Source of the DNA: Nectonema munidae
Taxonomy: Eukaryota; Nematomorpha; Nectonematoida; Nectonematidae
NCBI GenBank assembly: GCA_030549495.1
Contig: JAUIRK010000004.1
Coordinates: forward strand, 434,001 to 498,000
DNA: 64,000 nucleotides
Direction of reading: 5' to 3'
The translations under genes and the position numbers were made by a program. The notes below the pieces were generated by a model that was not told where the DNA came from, did not search any database, and worked only from the letters and a program-made list of their open reading frames with translations. Positions 58,532 through 64,000 of this stretch are shown one piece after another (the first letter of the stretch is position 1; the number at the start of each line of letters is the position of its first letter).

Positions 58532-61500
58532 ATTTTAATTAATTATTATAATAATTTAATATGGTTATTTAAATTTTTATACCTTTTTAGGCAAAATAGA
58601 CATGCATGTGGAATTTTCTGATGTTAGTTTTCGTATATTTCTATCATTTTTAGTGAACACATTTGAATTCGAACATATTTGTTGATGAAAATAAGATTTT
58701 CATTTATAAAAATGTCCAGGAGACCATAAAACACCGTGTAGCATGCCAAAAAATTTCTCTTTATTTTCTTAATCTTCAAAAATTTGAAAAATACTATCAA
58801 TTATCAAAAATCCGTTTATAATCTCGATTAGTAATCTGGCCTCAGATTTCTTAATTCAATAACAGTTTATTGATTTGGTTAATGATTGAGGAGGTGCAAA
58901 ACCTATAATATAAGTCTTGAAAAACATACTTTTCATAAACATCAAATGTAAAAATGAAAAAGTAATTTATTATGGTGATTAATAATATTGGGAAAAAAAG
59001 TAAAAAAACAAAAAGAATAAAAAAGGCTTTAATAAAATTTATTAACCTTTTTAAAGTATGGAGGACCTTTTATATCCTTAGTATATAATATATTACCTAC
59101 TATCCATAGTATATAAATTATAATCGAAACTTTTGATATGCACTTGAAAAACATTTCGTAAATATTTTGTGTACTATTTGTGTTTGCGTCTTTATCAGTC
59201 AGTAATTTATCATTTTTAATAATATATCGATGTGATTGATAGAGAATATAGAGTTATATAATGTAAACATTTTATAAGAATATTCACAATTTATCAAATG
59301 TAAAAATAAAAACAAAGAAATTTAAAAGGATTTGAGTTGTAAAATTGTGAAATCAAAGAGAAGTCGATATAACGTTAAATGAATCAAAATTTTGCAATTC
59401 AGAAAGTGAAAATAGATAATATATGATTTTAAAAAAATCCCTCAAGAATTCACGGATCTTAGGTTCACAATGCGAACTCTAATACTTCTGTTTAAATTGG
59501 AAAGTTGAGTGATTATATAAATACCAAGGTTATTTAAGTATGACTTTTTTGAAGATTGTATGCATGAAAGCCATTTTTAAAAGGAAATTGAATAATGAAT
59601 AATGAACTACGAAGAATATTGATTCATCAAAATTTAATCCAAGAAAGAGAGTATGTATATCTTAAAAAAGCGAGAAGAGAAGGAATAGAGAATTAAACTT
59701 CACTCAAATGAAAATACTTAACACCCTTTTTTTTTAAAAAAACTGGGTTATAAGCAAAAACGTTCACTATATAATATTACCACGCGTGAAGAACTTACTT
59801 GTTAAGTCGGGAAACTATCTCTGGCTGAAGCTTGGATTTAAAACTTATATATTTATACAACAAAGCTAAAAATTACACTATTAAAATACTCTGATATTTT
59901 GTGATAAAATTTTTTATTCTATTTCATAAATTTTGTAGCACGTCTTGTAGGAAGTGCAAGAAGTGTTCAGCTAATGAAAAATGGGCATGCATCCAAATTT
60001 TAAAGGAACAGCGTAATATGGTTATCGGAGAGGTGCATGACATTTCGTAACCAGTTTTTTTTTCTAAATTTTTGGATACGAAATGTCAAGAAACTCTCTC
60101 GGAGAATAAAGGCAAGTGAATAATAAGGCCACATTTCAACACCCAATGTAAAAAAAGTTTTCTTTGAATGCAATACACCTCTTTGTTTAAGTAGTGCTGT
60201 AAAATGGTTTTTCAGTTTTAGAGCTTTAGTGAACAAACGAGAAGATAATTTAGTCCCTTAGACTTTTCCTTCATTCAATCCATTGTTGTTTTGGCCATCT
60301 TCTCTCTCTCTCTCTCTGCCTTTGTTTCAACCATTATTCTCCTCCATAATTTCTACTTCTTTTTGGCTTATATATATGTTATATTCTTGTATCCTCATTA
60401 TTTCTTTTTGTTATATGCACCTTTTAGTCAATATTTAATTCAAAATAGCTGTAACTATACTCCCTCATAAAAATACGATATATAACATATCATACTATAC
60501 ATTTTATTCGGGTTGTATATAGTAGCTGACATGTGGCCTTCTAGACACCCTTGCAGATTTTGATATTTGGTTTATTTTTATTATAAATAAATATACTCAT
60601 CAAATAGTATGTTTAATCTTTATTATATATATTTCATTTCTGCTTAAGAAACTTAATTAACTTTTAATTTCAAATAGAAGAATATAAGAAACTTTGTATG
60701 GATAAATTAAAACGGTTATAATCAAGAAATTGCGGTGTACGGAGTAGAGATGCATCGGATATGAAATTTTTATATCCGCGTATGTGGATGCGAGTGCAGA
60801 TATCAAATTTGAAATCATAACGGAATTAATTTTTATTTAGCAGATACGGATGCAGATATTGTAATTGATTTTCCAAGCAGACCCAAGTTTTATACTTTAA
60901 AAATTTAGAGACATGCCAAGGTTATGTGTTATCATAAAGACGTTCTTGTCATAAAAATTTTGGATAAAGTAAAAATTAAAAAAATTCACAAAAAAAACTT
61001 TGCTGTATATAGGAAAAAAGAAAATTATTTGAAAATTGGGGATGCGGATGTTGAAAATTAAATGATTCGAGGACGAGGATGTTGAGCAGGTGTAAATTTT
61101 TTTGCGGATAATCCGTGTCTGCAGATGCGTGTATTCGATACCGCTCAAGTACAGAGCAAGCTCGCATAAATAAAAAAAAAAGTTCTCAGGAAATGGTAAA
61201 ACAATGAAGTATTTCAATGAAACAATTAGGACATGAAAGAAATAAAAACAATTAACTAGATAAAAAGAGAAAGAGTGAAGAAAGTAAAGTAATTATTTCG
61301 TTATCCTGTTATACAGAGGAAACATAACTCACTGTGTGATGATGACATGCCGATGTAGTAGTGATAATGGATTATGATGATGATATAAAGAGATTGTAAA
61401 ACATTTTACATTCATTTTCCAAACGAGTCCATAAAATATGTGGAGTAAAATAGATAAAATGTTAAATATCTTTTAATACTATTAAAAACATGAATACAAA

Positions 61501-61888
61501 CATTGGATCAGTACACACCCATATCCTAGAGCTAGCAGAAAGAAGCAGTGCGCTTTTTAAAGCAAAAAGAAATGAGTTGAATCTAAGCTTGTGAAATCCT
61601 TATGAATTTGATATTTTTGACTATATTTAGAAAAATTATGGAGAAAAGCTCTTTGACTCGCTTATTAAATAAATATATGTAATTATTTTTGAAAGCAATC
61701 ATACTAGTAGTAAACTTTTACAATAAGTTTCTTTGTTTGTTTGTTTTTTGTTAACTATTAGTTAGTAAAAGAGGTTTTCATTTAGTTTGTCGTCTTATTA
61801 AAACAAGAACACTTCTACCTGTGTTACTATTAATTTTTTTTTAAATAATATTAACTATAATTAAAACCTTTTATTAAAAACCACTGCG
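58532..61888. other. No gene seen
   Basis: AT-rich. A (TC)n tract lies at 60302-60320. Open stretches at 60000-60236 and 60897-61217 have no recognisable motif. GATGCGGATGTTGAA and CGGATGCAGATA repeats at 60780-61130 look like simple-sequence DNA. Confidence 0.4.
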
Positions 61889-61978
61889 ACAAGAAATGAA
61901 AATCATTTGCTTTAAATATATAAAATTGCATTAAAGCAGCCGAATATTCTTAAAAATTATGCTCCTCAAAGGGTTAGC
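61889..61978. mobile_element. Fragment related to the 22473 foldback MITE
   Basis: Shares ACAAGAAATGAAAATC then TTTGCTTTAAA, and the CTCAAAGGGTTA that lies inside the 22473 copy. Confidence 0.5.
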
Positions 61979-62330
61979 TAAATAAAATATCATTCAATCT
62001 AACTAAGGCATTTTAGTTTTTTAGCTACAAAAAGATGAAACAAAAATTGAACACTATATCTGGTTAACATTTCAATGAATTTAAAATAATTGTTTAGACG
62101 AATGTGCACATAAAATAATAGGGGAATGTAAACTCGACACTTAATTTATTTGCTATAAAAAACTAACAAAATGTTGAAAGAAAGCTGTATTATATTTCAT
62201 CTTTATATTTAAAACTTTACAACGAGGATTTCTCTTTGAAATTCAAGTCATTTCAAATTGCGTTTATTCTTTAAAGCAAATTAATGGTACAATTTTTCGA
62301 AAATTAAAATTTTAGAGCATAACTACTTAC

Positions 62331-62388
62331 TGCAATATTCTCAATATTTGATACATTTAGCACTGCTATTTGAAAAGATCCTATTGTG
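62331..62388 (-). CDS. Possible small host exon
   Basis: A strong acceptor (TTTTTTCTTAATTTGTG, then CTCTGTCAG) and a donor GTAAGT bound a stretch on the minus strand. One frame encodes VTIGSFQIAVLNVSNIENIA. No homology recognised. Also, the ATG at 62356 gives MYQILRIL plus two bases, the phase needed for the missing REEP first exon, but the sequence does not look like REEP family starts. Confidence 0.2.
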
Positions 62389-63307
62389 ACTGACAGAGCA
62401 CAAATTAAGAAAAAATCAATGAAAAAATTTTGAATCAAAAGTTAGACATAGCATAACGAAGAAATCTTATAAAGCATTGATGAAGCAATATTGACTATAT
62501 ATTCTTTCGTATATCTTACGTATTCTATCGATGTCTGAGTAATGAAAAGTAAAATTTATTTAGCAGTATATAACAAGATAGAGGGGTAGATAGAGATATA
62601 TGAGTGAGTGTGTTAGCACATACATAAATCAAAAAGACAGAAAAGGTTAAAGTGTTATACTCTTCATTAAAAATGGAGAAAAAGAATGAAGCTCATATAA
62701 TGAAACCTTTATGTAGGTATACAAGGCCGATAATATATTATAATAATTAAAAATATAACGTACAAATATTCACTGAATGCTTTTGCTGCATTAAAATTGG
62801 GATAAATATAAAACAAAAATCGGGATTTCACACGCCAAATTCAGATATTCAATAGTTTTTAAATTCCACTTCCATTCAAAAATTAAAATGATTTCAATGT
62901 GAGTATTAAACTTTTTTTAACTGTGTAATTCAACTCTACATATTGTGAATAAATTTTTAAAAATGTCAAAAAGCTATGTAATAAATGAAAATAAATATTA
63001 TCGTTTATATTTTCATGAAAGGTTTTGCATGTTTTAAGAATTTGAAATTTTAAAACGATAACTATTAGATAGAGGCAAACATTGACGAATTGTAAAACGA
63101 AAAAAGGACCTAGTATAAAAGATTCTTAAATTTCATTGTGAGATTTTGGCCTCGACAAGAAATTATGCCTAAAAATTTACGAAAATATAGTAGAGATGAA
63201 ATACTAATTTTTCATTTTATACAATTCAAATCGTAAAGTAAGAGAAGACTAAATGTTGAAAATGAAAGTCTGTATCAACCCTCAAAAGACAGGCCTGACA
63301 CCAATGT

Positions 63308-63400
63308 CCAAAGAAATGAAAATCGTCTGCTTTCAACAAATAAAATACTATTGAAGACGATTAGTCTTTAAGTTGTGGCCTTCGAAGGCCTTGTTCATTT
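63308..63400. mobile_element. Fragment related to the 22473 foldback MITE
   Basis: CAAAGAAATGAAAATCGTCT GCTTTCAA matches the MITE arm. No paired arm was found. Confidence 0.45.
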
Positions 63401-64000
63401 TATAAGCATATATTGCATGAAATTGTCAATCATTATTATTATATAGAGCGCATTATTTGATGTATTAATTCTAGTTTTCTCAACTTTTTGCTTAAATCGA
63501 AAACTGAGATTCTAAAAAATTTAATCGCCCACTATGAAGTAAAAAAATTGCCAAATCTATCACCTTTTTTGAATCTTGAATTTCAATTCTTCATTTCGTT
63601 TTAGTTCAATAAGCTTTTCTAAAAATGTTCTTCTACAGATTCGATATTACAAGAAAAATAATTTGCCATCCATTCTTCTATTTTGAGTTCAAATGAATAC
63701 TTTGAAGAAAAAGTTATCTTTCAGCTCAGATATAAAAATTAGAAAAATCTGAGTTTGATAGAAATTCTGATTACATAATTTTCTTATATAAAAAGTTACT
63801 TTTTGAATAGATATTCGAATGTTTATTTATACAATGCCGAACTATTTTCCAAAAAATGTACATTTGAATTCCATTTTCGCACAGAAGTGGGCCATTCGCC
63901 CACGGTTGACAGAATTATGAAGAGATCATTCATCGCAATGGTAAGCTAAAGACCCGGTATTTTTTAGAAATGGGCATATAGAAAATGTTTGATCATAATA

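Noticed and set aside
60897-61217. Membrane-like minus-strand protein rich in Phe
   Set aside because: Phe-rich composition comes from poly-A/T DNA. Two overlapping frames are equally open and neither has a motif.

Overview
The window is AT-rich (by eye about 70% A+T), repeat-laden animal DNA with short GT-AG introns, many cut-and-paste transposon relics and tRNA-derived SINEs. The base composition, the hAT/piggyBac load and the flavour of one conserved host gene suggest an arthropod, most like a copepod or sea louse. That taxonomic guess is inference; nothing in the sequence proves it.

The one clearly recognisable host gene is a REEP1-4/ReepA-type ER-shaping protein on the minus strand. I traced seven exons from 40631 down to 20154. 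All splice sites are GT/AG, all phases agree, and together they encode about 300 residues plus a stop. The short first coding exon was not found. It lies either in 40.6-64 kb or beyond the window. A second host gene may begin at the left edge: a 20-residue initial exon on the minus strand at 418-477 that would run off the window.

Most of the rest is mobile DNA. From left to right: (1) 1.8-12.2 kb holds a hAT-type MITE, SINEs, a nearly full-length decayed GTF2IRD2-like hAT element (4966-8154) and a second hAT relic. (2) 13.2-16.0 kb holds a 154-bp tandem repeat, then an element with GGGATACAAC termini carrying an unfamiliar transposase-like gene interrupted by a 327-bp hAT-type MITE. (3) 16-20 kb is decayed, with a hAT C-terminal relic. 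(4) 20.15-40.63 kb is the REEP gene. Its introns hold a foldback MITE, LINE fragments, a broken RNase H domain from a reverse-transcribing virus-like element, a two-gene uncharacterised cassette (28.2-32.1 kb), a piggyBac N-terminus and a tandem repeat. (5) 41-54.5 kb holds SINEs, a piggyBac element with perfect ends (43054-46622), a poly-C MITE, and a second piggyBac split by a hAT element with a perfect 8-bp target duplication. (6) 55-64 kb has a direct segmental duplication around a decayed hAT, then mostly featureless AT-rich DNA.

Few genes here work together. The REEP gene is the functional core and the transposon genes are relics. The most unusual items are the gene pair at 28.2-32.1 kb, the GGGATACAAC element, the RNase H fossil inside a REEP intron, and the poly-C-bearing hAT-type MITEs. 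No complete undescribed system is claimed.
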